This document shows, one piece after another, positions 1 through 14,280 of a DNA stretch of 64,000 nucleotides. Location: the NCBI GenBank assembly GCA_963377175.1, contig CAUJNA010003826.1, positions 1 to 64,000 of the forward strand. The letters run 5' to 3'. Below the pieces are notes generated by a model. The model searched no databases. It saw only the letters and a program-made list of their open reading frames with translations, and was not told the origin of the DNA. Source of the stretch: Effrenium voratum. Taxonomy: Eukaryota > Sar > Dinophyceae > Suessiales > Symbiodiniaceae. Numbering within the stretch: position 1 is the first letter of the stretch; every line of letters begins with the position of its first letter. Both the position numbers and the translations under genes were made by a program.

Positions 1-457
1 TCTTTTGCGGGTCAAGCCCGCCGTGGCCTGAGAACAGCCCTTCAACATAAGCCATTCAACACATCAACATGTTATAAGAATATGTTCATGTTTAAGAGTT
101 TAAGTGAGTTCTTTTCGGTGGAGTGATGCCAATGCTGAAAATTAACATTTGGAACCCCAGTTGTTCACAAACAAAAGAACATGTCCGCACTGAACACGTC
201 TGCGGAGTTGCGTAGAGCGTGAGGCTCAACCCGATGCAGCAGGTGCAAATGCTCGAGTGAAGTGCCTCCAAAGGGAATTGCCGAGGAATTAGTGCCTTCT
301 CGACATCGTCAGGAAGACACGTTTAAGCCCATGAAAACAGTGCATCTTGTTCCTGGAGAACATAATTCCCCAAACAAACACCTTTCAACATTGTGGGTAA
401 GACTGTGAAACGGTGGTATCCACAGTATGGCAACTTGCAATGAGCACCTGCTTCAGT

Positions 458-458
<1 letters not shown>

Positions 459-493
<35 letters not shown>
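459..493 (+). repeat. poly(A) tract, 35 nt
   Basis: An uninterrupted run of 35 A residues. It could be the tail of an old retroposed transcript or simply a mononucleotide microsatellite. No coding sequence was recognised immediately upstream, so the retroposition reading is only a possibility. Confidence 0.9.
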
Positions 494-494
<1 letters not shown>

Positions 495-935
495 GATGCT
501 TTGTTTTCTATGCGCGGGCGGTGAAGACTTTCGGAATGGATTGCCAGAACTTCCAGTTGTATCCTTTCGGGCTAGCAACTCAACGGTTGTTTCGATTCTC
601 GTTTAGCCTGTTTGTTACCCTCACTATGGTAAGGTGCTGGGCGGCCCACCAGTGCTTAGCTTCATAAAGCTACACGAAAAGGTCCCTAGTTTCAACCTCC
701 CGCTCCTTGCAGCGTGGAAAGCAAACATATGTTCCTCCTCAACAAACATGCAGTTGCATGAAGCCTACGTGCTTTCCAGTATTCCTGGTACCTTGAAAGC
801 ATCCTGGACGCTCCCGGGGCTCCGGGTGGGAGGGCTTCAAACACAATTGATACTGCCTAACCACTCCTTCAGCAGTGGCAGTCAACGGTTCACCAGTTTT
901 CTGCCATTAGCCAGAAAGTTGCCTCAGAAGGGTCA

Positions 936-1092
936 GTGTGCGTGCGTGCGCATGTGTGCGTCCATGCGAGCATGCGTGGGTGCGTGGGTGCGCGGCTGCG
1001 TGGGTGGATGGGTGGATGGGTGGGTGGGGGGGTGGGCGGGTGGGTGCGGGCGTGCGTGTGCATGTGGGTGGGGTGTGTGTGTGTGCTGCTTC
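936..1092 (+). repeat. G/T-rich minisatellite (GGGTGGAT/GCGTGGGT type)
   Basis: Degenerate repeats of GTGGGTGC, GGATGGGT and GTGGGCGG, ending in a short (GT)n run. The plus strand has many closely spaced GGG runs and could form G-quadruplexes. Open frames through it are by-products of composition (His/Pro-rich on one strand, Gly/Trp/Val-rich on the other). Confidence 0.85.
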
Positions 1093-3649
1093 AGATGGGT
1101 TGCATTTTGTAGTGCTGACACGCCGTTAGGTTCCAACCTTGTGGCACCAACGGAACGGTCTGTAGACAATGCAATGGTTGGCTGATGGCATTAAAAAATA
1201 ATTTTGAGCTGTGCATGTCAAAAGGAGCACCCTCATAATGCTTGGCGCAGGTTCAACTTGCTCATTTTCTAAACAGGTTGGCTGGGAACCCTTGCTTCAC
1301 ACTTAGGTTGGGGCAACAGGGGCCAGGCTGGGGGTTGGGGTTGGTTGGTCCTTGCTCGGATTTGGGGCTGCGTATTGGCTCGATTTGGTGGCAGTCGGCT
1401 GGTTTCAGGTGAATGTTGGGTTTGCCGAGCTCTTACTGAGCGCAGGTCTTGAGTGTGTTTGGGCTTGCCAATCTCAAACCAACCCCAAACTCACATAAGC
1501 ACACCCTAAAGCAACTCTAAAGCCACTCACTGCTAAACCAGTCGCACACCTAGCACAAATCAGCCCGCAAAAACCATACCAAAAAGGTTTTTACAAACAA
1601 ATAAGGTGGAGGCAACGGGAAGCAAATAAAGGCCGGTTTATAATCCCCATTACTTACTCTCCTGCAACAGGCATGGAAGCTGACAGCAAGGTGTGGGAAG
1701 AATACTTTCATTTGGGCAAACTCCCTGTCCATGACTGTTGGAAGTTGGCATACCCAAGTAGCACCGCAGGAATGCCTGATGTTGCCAACCGTCATCAGGC
1801 CTACGAATTGCAGAAACCCATATTGGCAACTCAAGCCCAAATAGCCGGACCTCACCATGAAACACAGGCAAAAGAACTGCGAACCAGGAACATGGCCCAT
1901 AGGCCAATAGGCCTCTCCCGAAATTGACCCTCAAAATTGTCGTGTCCCCTGTTCTTTCCTTTGAAATGACCCCCCTTTAGGGCTACCAACTCCAAAAAAA
2001 ACGAGAGCTTTGGGCCGTTTCAGGCCTCAGAGTCCCTGATCCAGTCCAGCATCCGCACTGCGCTCTTCAGCAGGTCCCGCGCCAAGTCCTGAGACAGAAA
2101 AACCTAAAAAAGCGTCCAGGTGTTCCTCGTAGTTTTCAGCCAAACACTTGGACGCTCGAGCAAACACCTTGGAAGCCCCAAGAATATAAGCATGCTTGAA
2201 AATAAAAGTCCGGTGAAACAACTTGATCACTTCACTTATTGGCATCTTGGTAAATCTCAGGTTAACGTCCAGGTAACCCCTGGTTACCTCATTAAACCCC
2301 AATAAGCCCATTTGACGCCCCGAGTAACCGCACGTGAATCCCAGCACTGAGCACTGTCTTTCAACCAACTTCATCCACCATGGTCGGACAACATTTGTTT
2401 AAGCCAGGCCACGGGGGCCTTTGAATTGAAACCACACGGATTCGAGGTTGTTTGTTCCCCAACAGCTGAAAGCTTTGGGGTCTCAGCCCAGATAGGCTCC
2501 GGGGTGGTCCGGAGCGGCCTGAGGTAAGGTTCCACGAGGGTTCCACCAGGGTTCCACGAGGTTCTGCGAGGGCCGCGGGGTGGTGCGAGCACTACAAAGA
2601 GCACTGTATGCTGTTGGGGATATCGCCTGAGCTTATTTATACAGCTGTGGCTGAGCAATCACGGATAACAACATGATCGCGCTTCGCAATGGAGCAAATA
2701 ACATGCAACCACCACTAATTAGCCTACTATATGTTTGATGGCCTGCGTGAAATGTCCAGCCTGCTATGGCTGCCAAGCCATCTCAATATGTTGTGAACAA
2801 TATCCCGTTGGCGAATGGCGGGCAAGGAGGACACACACCAAACCAATGATGCAACATCGTCCTTCAAGGGTGTTCATCGTTTATGGGGGAGGGCGCTTCA
2901 AATAGATTATTTTAGGTACGATGTGGAAGGAAAGCCGGCATGAAACCAAAAATGTCATGTGCAATGAGACGCCGAAACCCTGGCAAAACAAAATAAGGAA
3001 CTCAACAACACGTACGGAATGGCCAGGGTTTCGGCTGTGTCTGGCTGGAAGAGCCGCACCCCGCCGAGCTGCGAGGAACGGCTCGTGGTCCGTCAGCCAC
3101 TCCTTGACCGCCTGGACCGAGAAAAAACGACAAACTCAAAGGGCCGGGAAACCCAAGTCCAGGGGGGGGCGTGTTTAGTTTTTTCTCTGGACTTGTCCCC
3201 ACCCCAAATGAGTAGTTGACTATGTGTCTTGTTGTGTCTGAAGGTTGTGACGTGTTTGCCTCGGACGGTTCTCTCACCCGAAAAATCATCCCAACAGAAT
3301 GCTGACTCGGGGCACATCTCAGGATGGTTTGTGGCCTGATACCTCCCCTCATGAACTCACCCCAACAAAAAAATTCTCTGAAACTTGGCGACCAAAAGGA
3401 TGCCCAAATAGTAAGAGTCCGCACCTTTGGATCCTCTTGCTTACGAGAAACCAAAGGACAACTGGTCCCCCTTGGAGTTCCTCCAACCCTTTTTGATTAC
3501 TATTCAAACTTGGAAAGAAAACCAAAGCCGTTAACCAATCGCTCTGCCTTCTCACGTTTCTTCAACAGGACTCCCCATCTGTCCCTGCGACCAAAAAGGA
3601 AAATAACAAGTTGGTCCAAAACGGGATGTTTCAAACCACCACATGTGAA

Positions 3650-4205
3650 TATACATACATACAATACATTACATTACGTTACGATACGTTGCGTTACGTT
3701 ACGTTGCGTTACATACACACATACATACATACATACATACATAAATAACATAACATAGCAGAGCAGAGCAGAGCAGAGCATAGCATAGCATAGCATAGCA
3801 TAACAGAACATACATACATACATACGTACGTACATACATAACATACATACATACATACATTACATTACATTACATTACATTACATTACATTACATCACAT
3901 CACATTACATTACATACATACATACATTACACTACATTACATTACAATACAATACATTACATTACATACATACATAACATAACATAACATAACATAACAT
4001 AACACACGTACATACATACACACATACATACATACATACATACATACATACATTACATTACATTATATTACATTACATTACATTACATACATACATTACA
4101 TTAATACATACAATACATACATACATACATACATACATACATACATACATACATACATACATACATACATACATACATACATACATACATACATACATAA
4201 ATACA

Positions 4206-4236
<31 letters not shown>

Positions 4237-4426
4237 CATACATACATACATACATACATACATACCAAACATACATACATACATACATACATACATACAT
4301 ACATACATACATACATACATACATACATACATACATACATACATACATACATACATACATACATACATACATACATACATACATACATACATAACATTAC
4401 ATTACATTACATTACATTACATTACA

Positions 4427-4457
<31 letters not shown>

Positions 4458-4467
4458 CATACATACA

Positions 4468-4498
<31 letters not shown>

Positions 4499-4696
4499 CA
4501 TACATACATACATACATACATACATACATACATACATACATACATACATACATTACATACATACATACATACATACATACATTACATACATACACACATA
4601 CATACATACAAACATTCCATACATACATACATACATACATACATACATACATACATACATGCATTAGATACATACATACAGACATACATACATACA

Positions 4697-4727
<31 letters not shown>

Positions 4728-4773
4728 CAGTACATTACATTACATTACATTCATTACATTACATTACATTACA

Positions 4774-4804
<31 letters not shown>

Positions 4805-4978
4805 CAACATACATACATACATACATACATTACATACATATATACAATACATTAATACACACATACATTACATTAATACACACATACAAACATACAAACA
4901 TACACACATACATACATACACACATACATACATACATACAGTACATACATACATAAGTACATTACATACATAAATACA

Positions 4979-5009
<31 letters not shown>

Positions 5010-5439
5010 CGTACATACATACATACATACATACATACATACATACATACATACATACATACATACATTACATTACATTACATTACATTATATTACATTA
5101 CATTACATTACATACATACATTACATACATACAATACATACATACATTACATACATACATACATACAAACATTACATACATACAAACATACATAGATACA
5201 TACATACATACATGCACACATACATACATACATTACATTACATACATACATTACATACATACATACATTACATTACATTACATTATATTATATTTGATTA
5301 CAGTACATTACATTATACTACATACATACATACATACATACATACCTTACATTACATTACATTACATTGCATCACATTACAGTACATACATACATACATA
5401 CATACATACATTACATACATACCTACATACATACATACA

Positions 5440-5470
<31 letters not shown>

Positions 5471-5650
5471 CATACATACATTACATACATACATACATAC
5501 ATACATTACATACATACACACATACATACATTACATACATACATATCACATACATACATACATACATACATACATACATACATACAGACACATACACATA
5601 CATACATACATACATACATACATACATACATACATACATACATACATACA

Positions 5651-5681
<31 letters not shown>

Positions 5682-5893
5682 CATACATACATACATTACA
5701 TACATACCATTACATTTCATTTCCTTACATTACACTACATTACATTACAGTACATACATACATACATACATACATTACATCCATACATTACATTACATTA
5801 CGGTACATTGCATTACAGTACAGTACATTACACTACATTATGTGACCATTATGTTACATTACATTACATTACATTACATTACATTACATTATA

Positions 5894-5924
<31 letters not shown>

Positions 5925-6218
5925 CATTACATACATACATACATACATTACATACATGCATTACATTACATTACATTACATTACATTACATTACATTACA
6001 TTACATTACATTACATTACATACATGCACAAATACATACACTACATACATAAATACATACATACATTACATACATACATACATACATACATTACATACAT
6101 ACATATCACATACATACACACATACATACATACATACATACATACATAAATACAAAACATAACAAAACACAACATAACATAGCATAGCATAACGTAACAT
6201 ACATACATACATGAATGC

Positions 6219-6249
<31 letters not shown>

Positions 6250-6314
6250 CATACATACATACATACATTACATACATACATTACATACATACATACATAC
6301 ATTACATACATACA

Positions 6315-6345
<31 letters not shown>

Positions 6346-6674
6346 CATACATACATACATACATACATACATACATACATACATACATACATACATACAT
6401 ACATACATACATACATTACAATACATACATACATACATACATACATACATACATACATACATACATACATTACATACATAACATACATACATACATACAT
6501 ACATACATACATACATACATACATACATACATACATACATACATACATACATACATACATACATACATACATTACATACATACCATACATACATACATAC
6601 ATACATACATACATACATACATACATACATACATACATACATACATACATTACATTCATACATACATACATACA

Positions 6675-6705
<31 letters not shown>

Positions 6706-6963
6706 CATACATACATACATACATACATACATTACATTACATTACATTACATTACATTACATTACATTACATTACATGACATTACATTACATTACATTAC
6801 ATTACATAACATACATTACATTACATTACATTACATTACATTACATTACATTACATTACATTACATTACATTACATTACATTACATTACATTACATTACA
6901 TTACATTAACATACATACATACATACATACATACATACATACATACATACATACATACATACA

Positions 6964-6994
<31 letters not shown>

Positions 6995-7004
6995 CATACA
7001 TACA

Positions 7005-7035
<31 letters not shown>

Positions 7036-7290
7036 CATACATACATACATACATACATACATACATACATTACATAACAACATACATACATACATACATA
7101 CATACATACATACATACATACATACATACATACATACATACATACATACATACATACATACATACATACATTACATTAATACATACATACATACATACAT
7201 ACATACATACATACATACATTACATACATACATACATGCATACATACATTACATACATACATACATACATACATACAAACATACATTACA

Positions 7291-7321
<31 letters not shown>

Positions 7322-7363
7322 CATACATACATACATACATACATACATACATACATACATACA

Positions 7364-7394
<31 letters not shown>

Positions 7395-7619
7395 CATACA
7401 TACATACATACATTATACATACATACATACATACATACATACATACATACATACATACATACATACATACATACATACATACATACATACATACATTACA
7501 TACATACATACATACATACATACCATACATTACATTACATTACATTACATTACATTACATTACATTACATTACATTACATTACATTACATTACATACATA
7601 CACACATACATACATACCA

Positions 7620-7650
<31 letters not shown>

Positions 7651-7874
7651 CATACATACATACATACATACATACATACATACATACATACATACATTAC
7701 ATACATACATACATACATACATACAAACATAACATAACATAACATAACATAACATAACATAACATAACATAACATAACATAACATAACATAACATAACAT
7801 AACATAACATAACATAACATAACATAACATAACATAACATAACATAACATAACATAACATAACATAACATAACA

Positions 7875-7905
<31 letters not shown>

Positions 7906-7999
7906 CATACATACATACATACATACATACATACATACATACATACATACATACATACATACATACATACATACATACATTACATACAACATACATACA

Positions 8000-8030
<31 letters not shown>

Positions 8031-8094
8031 CATACATACATACATACATACATACATACATACATACATACATACATTACTTACATTACTTACA

Positions 8095-8125
<31 letters not shown>

Positions 8126-8232
8126 CATCACATACATACATACATACATACATACATACATACATACATACATACATACATACATACATACATACAACCA
8201 TACATACATACATACATACATACATACATACA

Positions 8233-8263
<31 letters not shown>

Positions 8264-8424
8264 CATACATACATACATACATACATACATACATTACATA
8301 CATAAATACATACATACATACATACATACATACATTACATTACATTACATTACATTACATTACATTACATTACATTACATTACATTACATTACATTACAT
8401 ACATACATACATACATTACATACA

Positions 8425-8455
<31 letters not shown>

Positions 8456-8477
8456 CATACATACATACATACAAACA

Positions 8478-8508
<31 letters not shown>

Positions 8509-8510
8509 CA

Positions 8511-8541
<31 letters not shown>

Positions 8542-8755
8542 CATTACATACAAACATACATACATACATTACATACATACATTACATACATACATATATA
8601 CATACACACATACATTACATACATACATACCATACCATGCCATTACATTACACTACATTACATTGCATTGCATTGCATTACATTGCGTTACAATACATTA
8701 CCTACATACATTACACACATACATAATATATTAAATTACATGCATGCATACATAA
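3650..8755. repeat. 5.1 kb TACA/ATTAC microsatellite megarray
   Basis: Almost all of this interval is made of the 4-bp unit TACA, broken by blocks of 5-bp units. Plus-strand ATTAC blocks lie at about 6730-6910, 7528-7590 and 8335-8400; an AACAT block runs from about 7731 to 7873; GC-richer CAGAG/CATAG pieces lie near 3755-3800. The left and right edges are more degenerate (TTACG, TTGCA). Every frame is open for long distances because the units lack stops, giving Tyr-Ile-His or Met-Tyr-Val-Cys products that should not be called genes. Confidence 0.97.
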
Positions 8756-8827
8756 CTATGTATATGTATGGCATATGTATATATAGGGGGAGCCCCTGTT
8801 GAACCCTGCGGCCAGGCCGGCCCTTGC

Positions 8828-8980
8828 CTTCATGAAGAGGCTGCGCCAAATGGGCAGCTGCCGCATGGCGGAACTATCCAGAAGGCTGACCAAGTAGCTG
8901 CCCCGGTTCCCCCGCGCGCACTTGCCGCAGTAGTTCCCCGGCGCCGGGCCGTCGGTCTCATCCACCCTGCGGGTCTGTGC
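8828..8980 (-). CDS. candidate internal exon, unknown protein
   Basis: A 153-nt segment (51 codons) reading in one frame from just after a pyrimidine-rich ...CCTTCCCAG acceptor to an AAG|GC junction. A GC donor is a known minor class in dinoflagellates. The peptide is compositionally normal, with a Cys-Gly-Lys-Cys pair near residue 14 and a mixed hydrophobic/charged C-terminal half. The family was not recognised. It is the left-most of several minus-strand exon candidates up to 12.8 kb, which could belong to one gene. The borders are inferred. Confidence 0.4.
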
Positions 8981-9358
8981 CTGGGAAGGCACTGGAATCC
9001 CAGCCCAAATGTGTCCAAGCGGTTCATGAGGTTCGTAAAACAACAACAATCACAGGCCTGCCCCTCAACAAATTTCCAATGAACTTAACATGAATAACCT
9101 CTTGGGTTTGTTCGCTTCAAATCAGCAAACAACCCCACACGGCTGCCCTGTCCGTGTCGCAAATACATCCTGTGAGTTGCCAAGTTGTGTAGTAGTGTTC
9201 AATGGCCTTCGCTAAGCCACCACAGACCGACTTTCAATCTTGTCATGCCAGACGGTGAAATGCGCCTCGTCAGGATTGAAACACGGGCATATCATAGATG
9301 AGTATGATGATTTATTTTTTTGCAAGCAATGCGCCTGAACCAGCTTCACGTTTTGTGC

Positions 9359-9414
9359 CTGGAGACATATCAAGCAATGCCACCTCAGCCTGTGCCGCAT
9401 GTGCCACGAAGATC
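9359..9414 (-). CDS. candidate short exon, unknown protein
   Basis: A 56-nt segment between ...GTTTCCAG and CCAG|GC on the minus strand, coding an Ala/Val-rich helix-like peptide. It is supported only by borders and composition, and by lying between other minus-strand candidates. No family recognised. Confidence 0.25.
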
Positions 9415-9949
9415 CTGGAAACCAAGGCGGCGCCAAACATGTGTTCCCTTCGGTCAAAGAAAACACATATTGCTACATAATTGTGTGTCCTCCGTGTGGA
9501 TGCAAAACAATCAAGAACCATCAAACACATTCAAAGCAACAGGTGTGCAGTTAAAAACACTTTGAACATGCGCCATCAGGCTGTGCAGCGCATGCAATTC
9601 CAAACAAAACATGTGTGAAACTGAGACTGAACTGCCAGCCAAACCTGACGTGGCAACACACACCTTTGTGATCAGCCTCAAACTCATGCATTCAAGGATT
9701 AGCTCACCCTGAAATACGTGCAAATCCATGGCAAACAAACAATTGGCGAATGGGCGCTTCACTGTGATCCTCTACGTGCACCATTCAAGAACATGGTTTG
9801 CCGTTGCAAATAAAAATTGCCACAGTCCTGCAACTCTTTGGGAACCGACGACGGAAAAACGAAACACAATATGAAAAATGATGGCATGAAGGAGGGCTGT
9901 CATGTCGAAATTCAAACACATATTATTTGGACCTTTGCCCTAAATACAC

Positions 9950-10139
9950 CCTGGGATCGATCCCCGAAGAAAGAGGCCTCCCAGCAGCTAGCAACTCGCA
10001 TCGGTAAGCCGAGCCACGCATTTGGTGCAGTGATATCTTTGACGGCCCAGGTGGTGGCCGGTGCTCAAATGCAGGCCTGGCTGAGCGGTCACGCTCGCCA
10101 GCAACCAATTCTTTGTTCGTTGAACAAAAATTGCGCTGT
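9950..10139 (-). CDS. candidate exon, unknown protein
   Basis: A 190-nt minus-strand segment between a ...TTCTTGGCAG acceptor and a CCCAGG|GTGTAT donor. One frame is open throughout and gives a basic peptide (Arg/Lys/Glu-rich start, Pro-rich middle). A second frame is also open, so the frame choice is uncertain. No family recognised; the direction matches neighbouring candidates. Confidence 0.3.
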
Positions 10140-11034
10140 CTGCCAAGAAACCAACACCACATTGATGGCAAAACAATCGGCTCATGATACGCATCAAACC
10201 CCGACTGATTTACCGAGTTGGGACACACTATGTTCGAGTTTGCCGTGTTTAATCATTTTTGACCACACTGGGTGCTCTGGATACAAAGGGAATCTAAACA
10301 ACAAATGGCGTTTGTGAATATTGCCAAAACGATCCACATGACAAATCCATGCTAAACCAAACATGCAATACACGCGCTGGACATTTTTGAGCTCATGATG
10401 CCATCGGGATTTACGGATAAACACAGGGCTTACAATCCAACTAAACTCAATGACATGGCGCTGGTGCAGGATTGAGCAAACAACAAAACCAGGAACGATC
10501 TGTTCAAACCACCTGTCCGAACATGTTTGCATGAAAATGCAATTCTCTGCAGCAACTGCAAAACACGTCTGATGTTCAGCATTCTTTGCGCCAAACAAAA
10601 CAAACAAATGTGACCAGTCACTGTTTTTGGCCCGCCCTGCCCCCCCACCCCCCCCGCGAGCCCGCACAAACGCAATGGTTGTGCACATGCAGTTTCTGCA
10701 ATTCAACACGCAAATGCCGTAAGTCTTTTCCAACAAATAATCCGTGAACTCAAATGGAATTGCACGATCAAAAACCACATGCTTGCAATTTCAAAAAAAA
10801 ACAAAACATATCGAGTTTCGCCCAGCCTAGGCTGCAGAATCGACCATTTTTCGCCATGTCCTGCTGAAATGAATGCAGTCGCAAAGTGCCGCAAAACATG
10901 GTGCGTCCATCAGGGGAGGAATGTCGATTTGTGTCACGAGGATGTTGCAAAGCCTGCACCTGCCCCTAACTTAACATCCAAAAACAACATAAATAAACCA
11001 GGCTCTGCCGACTGGAGTGCTTTCTTCTGCTTAC

Positions 11035-11162
11035 ACATGCTTGCACCGCAACATGGCAGCATTGCCGCCACTGCCACTCCGAACTGGGCGCACCACTCGC
11101 CACGAATGGTGCGGTGGTTCAGGCGGTCGAGCAAAGATGTATGAACAACAACCGCAAGCCGA
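11035..11162 (-). CDS. candidate exon, unknown protein
   Basis: A 128-nt segment from a TTTCAAAG acceptor to a GCATGT|GTAAGC donor on the minus strand. The reading frame begins with a Val-rich strand, continues through an Arg/His-rich loop with Trp-Cys-Ala-Gln, and ends in an Ala/Met/Leu/Pro-Cys-Cys stretch. Good codon-like composition and a canonical donor support an exon. The opposite strand is partly open but ends in low complexity. Function unknown. Confidence 0.4.
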
Positions 11163-11278
11163 CTTTGAAAGGTGTGGGGATGTGTGGGGGAGGGAATGAA
11201 AGGCTGGTCTGGAAGCAAGCATGCAAAATTCATTTTTCTTTTGGGGGTTGAAATTCGACGAAAATGTCTTGAAGGCAC

Positions 11279-11428
11279 CCAGCAAACCTCTTCGGCCCCC
11301 CAGTCTCCTGCCCTCTGCTGCGCTGGCCGTAGCAGCACCAGCCCTCGTCCAAGCGGATGGAACCTCTCAGGAACTCAAACAGCTTTCCGGATGAATTCAG
11401 GTCTAACTCACGAGGCCCCCCTTTGACC
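11279..11428 (-). CDS. candidate exon, unknown protein
   Basis: A 150-nt segment between ...AAAGAAAGCAG and TTTGCTGG|GTGCC on the minus strand. It encodes a mixed-charge peptide with a central Leu-Phe-Glu-Phe-Leu-Arg motif and a Trp-Cys-Cys-Tyr cluster. Together with the 11035-11162 candidate it leaves a 116-nt intron-sized gap. No family recognised. Confidence 0.38.
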
Positions 11429-11721
11429 CTGCTTTCTTTTGTTACAAAGGGTCCCCCAAGACAGCCCAAACACATGTCATGTGGGCAAAGGGTTGCCACG
11501 GCAGCGCTACACATCACTGAAACAGGTCCCGAACCTGATGCTTGGCAACCCGACACTCTACTTGGTCATCTTTGCACGGACTCAAGACACCGCCTTTCTT
11601 GCAACTTGGATAATCAAACCCACTAAGTAAGCACGATTGGATTGACAGGGGTTACCAGTGTTTAACCTCATACCCATACACATGGTAATGACCCACTTCC
11701 CCAAGTCTGCTGAACATCCAC

Positions 11722-11884
11722 CAAAGCGCTCATAGCTCCCCTGTTCGCCCATTCCATGCAGGGTGCTTTTTCGTTGCAGTAATCATTGCGTTGCGCGAGC
11801 GGTACCAGTGGCATCCCCACAGGGAGGATACCAACAGCATTTAACTGGCTTTGAGGTACCGTCATACCACTTGGAAGCGTGTAA
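11722..11884 (-). CDS. candidate exon, unknown protein
   Basis: A 163-nt minus-strand segment after a CTTCTGAG acceptor, ending at a CTTTG|GTGGAT donor. The peptide has a Pro/Val/Leu-rich first half (repeated Pro-Val-Gly-Met / Pro-Leu-Val) and a Cys-containing second half with Met-Glu-Trp-Ala. Composition is coding-like; the family is not recognised. Confidence 0.38.
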
Positions 11885-12166
11885 CTCAGAAGCTTAGGCC
11901 AGCACCTCTGCCCCAGCACTCGAGCCTGAGTGGAGCGACCGAGTCTTCGCTGAAACGGAACATTTTGTTTAGCACAAGCTTGCGTTTCTCTTCTGGGTGG
12001 GACACACGCACAGTGGAAAGACTTGGGGAGGCTGACTGGACGGGTATGCACCCAGGATATCAATAGGCAACATTCCGTGAGATGCGGGTTGCAGGCTGCA
12101 ACATCGAAAAGGCAACATTCCAGTCAGGCTCCATGCTGAGGGTCTCTTTAGCAAACCACGACATAC

Positions 12167-12248
12167 CTGCATGGATCCTAGCGTTGGTGCCCAAAGTCTG
12201 TATATTTGCCCGTCCTTCTTCCAACAGCACTAGAACATCCAAGCGATG
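12167..12248 (-). CDS. candidate exon, unknown protein
   Basis: An 82-nt segment with strong borders on the minus strand: ...TTTGGCCAG acceptor and ATGCAG|GTATGT donor. It encodes a Leu/Val-rich helix followed by Gly-Arg-Ala-Asn-Ile-Gln-Thr-Leu. The frame stays open past the donor, so the 3' border could lie further down. No domain recognised. Confidence 0.42.
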
Positions 12249-12591
12249 CTGGCCAAAGCGTGGCGCCGCTCATGAAAAGAGGCAAAGGGCTGCAGGCCGT
12301 GGTTGAAACGCTCACTTCCTAAGTTGCCTGTCCTTTATGTTTTTTGGAAAGCCATGCCTGCGGCAAACAACAAGCTCATACTGTTCTTGGCCAATCCACG
12401 CGGGAAGTGCGTATGGGTACGTCTCCAACACCCCCACATTTGGTTTCCCTTTCACGCCAACCCCAAAAGAAGGCCTAAGAACGACGCCAGAATGATGAGC
12501 ATGAACCTGCATGGAAGTAAGGGATCCGCGCATCCATGGTCATTCCCCCGCCACTTGGCAAAATGGGGAGTTTTTCGCTCTTCCCTGCCAC

Positions 12592-12770
12592 CAGGCTGGC
12601 ATTCAAGCCAAAGGGGCGTTAGGCCGCAGTGGCACTTCTTCTGCTTCCCATGCCATGCAATCCACGGCTGGCTCTGCAACGTCTCCAGCAGCGACTCGAA
12701 ACTCTGAACCTCGGAGCTATCGGCCGAGAGGCACAGGGCAGCCAGCGAGTTGCAAGTTTCAGTGCCACAT
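12592..12770 (-). CDS. candidate exon, unknown protein with Cys-His-Cys
   Basis: A 179-nt minus-strand segment between AAAGTGTCAG and CAGCCTG|GTGGCA. The peptide starts Cys-Gly-Thr-Glu-Thr-Cys, has an acidic/Ser/Leu helix in the middle, and ends with Cys-His-Cys-Gly plus another Cys, suggesting possible metal binding (inference). It is the right-most clear candidate of the 8.8-12.8 kb series. Confidence 0.42.
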
Positions 12771-13234
12771 CTGACACTTTGGGGTGACGGTACGTAATTC
12801 GTGTGGATTCCCTGTAACAAGTGTTCTTGCCTTCTTCGCAGTTGGTTGGGGCCCCAACAGGATTGCCATCGCCCCCCGCAGCGATTGCGTAGGGATTATT
12901 TTACCATGGATGCTTCCTGCTCATTTCCTTCTCATTCCTGATGCTGCCTGCCACCTGCATGAAGGACCAGTTGCATTGAAGCGTGCCAGGCCTTAGCCCA
13001 GACTTCCGAGCAAGGGAAACGAAGGGAAAGCTGACGGACAAACAAACAAACAAACAAGCCCAGGTGGCATCCCCAGCAAGCCCCGGAACCTCTCCGGCGG
13101 CCCGCACCTGCTCCGAACCACTCCGGAGCCTATCCACAAACCCCGTAACTTTCAACAATTTGGAAATAAACAAAACATGAAAAACAAAAGGCACACAAAG
13201 ACATACGAACGTACAAACATGCAAAATTACAAAA
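12771..13234. other. intergenic or intronic stretch
   Basis: Weakly coding-like on both strands near 12830-13000 (a plus-strand segment after TTCTTCGCAG and a minus-strand segment ending at ATGCAG|GTGGCA). The two overlap and neither could be preferred. It runs into an AC/GCAA-rich zone at the right. Confidence 0.4.
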
Positions 13235-13545
<311 letters not shown>

Positions 13546-13907
13546 ATACGCACGCACCCGCCAGTAAGCAAGCAAACAAGCACGCAAAAGGGAGAACAAA
13601 GCCTACCAGACGAGACGAGACCGAACAAGCCAAGACCAGAGCAAGCAGACAGACAGACAAAAAGATAAATCTGAAAGAAAATGCATAAAGACCAACAAGC
13701 AAGCCATTTTGTTTTAAAAAAACGTTGCATTAATGCGCAAACTAAGTTCAGAAATAGATAAGCAACACAATAAACAATAAGCAACAATATTAACTAGACC
13801 CCGGTTGGCCCGAAAGCATAACATCGCAAGCGAGGCCGGCCCAACGCTGCAGGATGCGTTCTTTTTCCCTCCACGAAGCATTTGTGAAGCAAGCGCGGGA
13901 CAGCACC

Positions 13908-14255
13908 AGGCAAGGTGCTCTGCGCAAACTGGTCGGTGCAAGTTGGTCTGCGCAAGTTGCTCTACGCAAGTTGCACTGTGCAAGTTGCTCTGCGCAAGTT
14001 GCTCCGCGCAAGTTGCTCCGGCAAGTTGGTCCCTGCAAGAGGCTCCCTGCAAGTTGCTCTGTGCAAATTGCGCTCCCTGCAAGTTGCTCTGTGCAAGCTG
14101 CTCTGTGCAAGTTGCTCTGTGCAAGTTGCTCTGCGTAAGTTGCTCTGCGCGAGTTGCTCTAGGCAAGGCGCTCTGCGCAAACTGGTCGGCGCAAGTTGGT
14201 CTGCACAAGTTGCTCTGTGCAAGTTGCTCTGCGCAAGTTGCTTTAAAATGCAAGT
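13908..14255. repeat. 14-bp minisatellite (GCAAGTTGCTCTGT)
   Basis: About 25 tandem units of roughly 14 bp with the consensus GCAAGTTGCTCTGY, sometimes shortened or expanded (GCTCCCT, GGTCGGT variants). Open frames in several phases reflect the lack of stops in the unit. It lies immediately left of the tRNA-like relic. Confidence 0.92.
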
Positions 14256-14280
14256 TGCATCTTGCGACGCCCGCCCGCGG

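Larger units (their letters stand above)
1..3649. other. gene-poor left flank
   Basis: No open frame here has convincing protein-like composition or splice borders. The stretch holds a poly(A) run (459-493), a G/T-rich minisatellite (about 940-1090) and unique-looking intergenic or intronic DNA. Short open frames occur on both strands but have low-complexity products. Confidence 0.6.

Noticed and set aside
3674..8578. Dozens of long open frames with Tyr-Ile-His-Thr or Met-Tyr-Val-Cys products
   Set aside because: They are translations of the TACA/ATTAC array; the repeat units lack stop codons in most frames.
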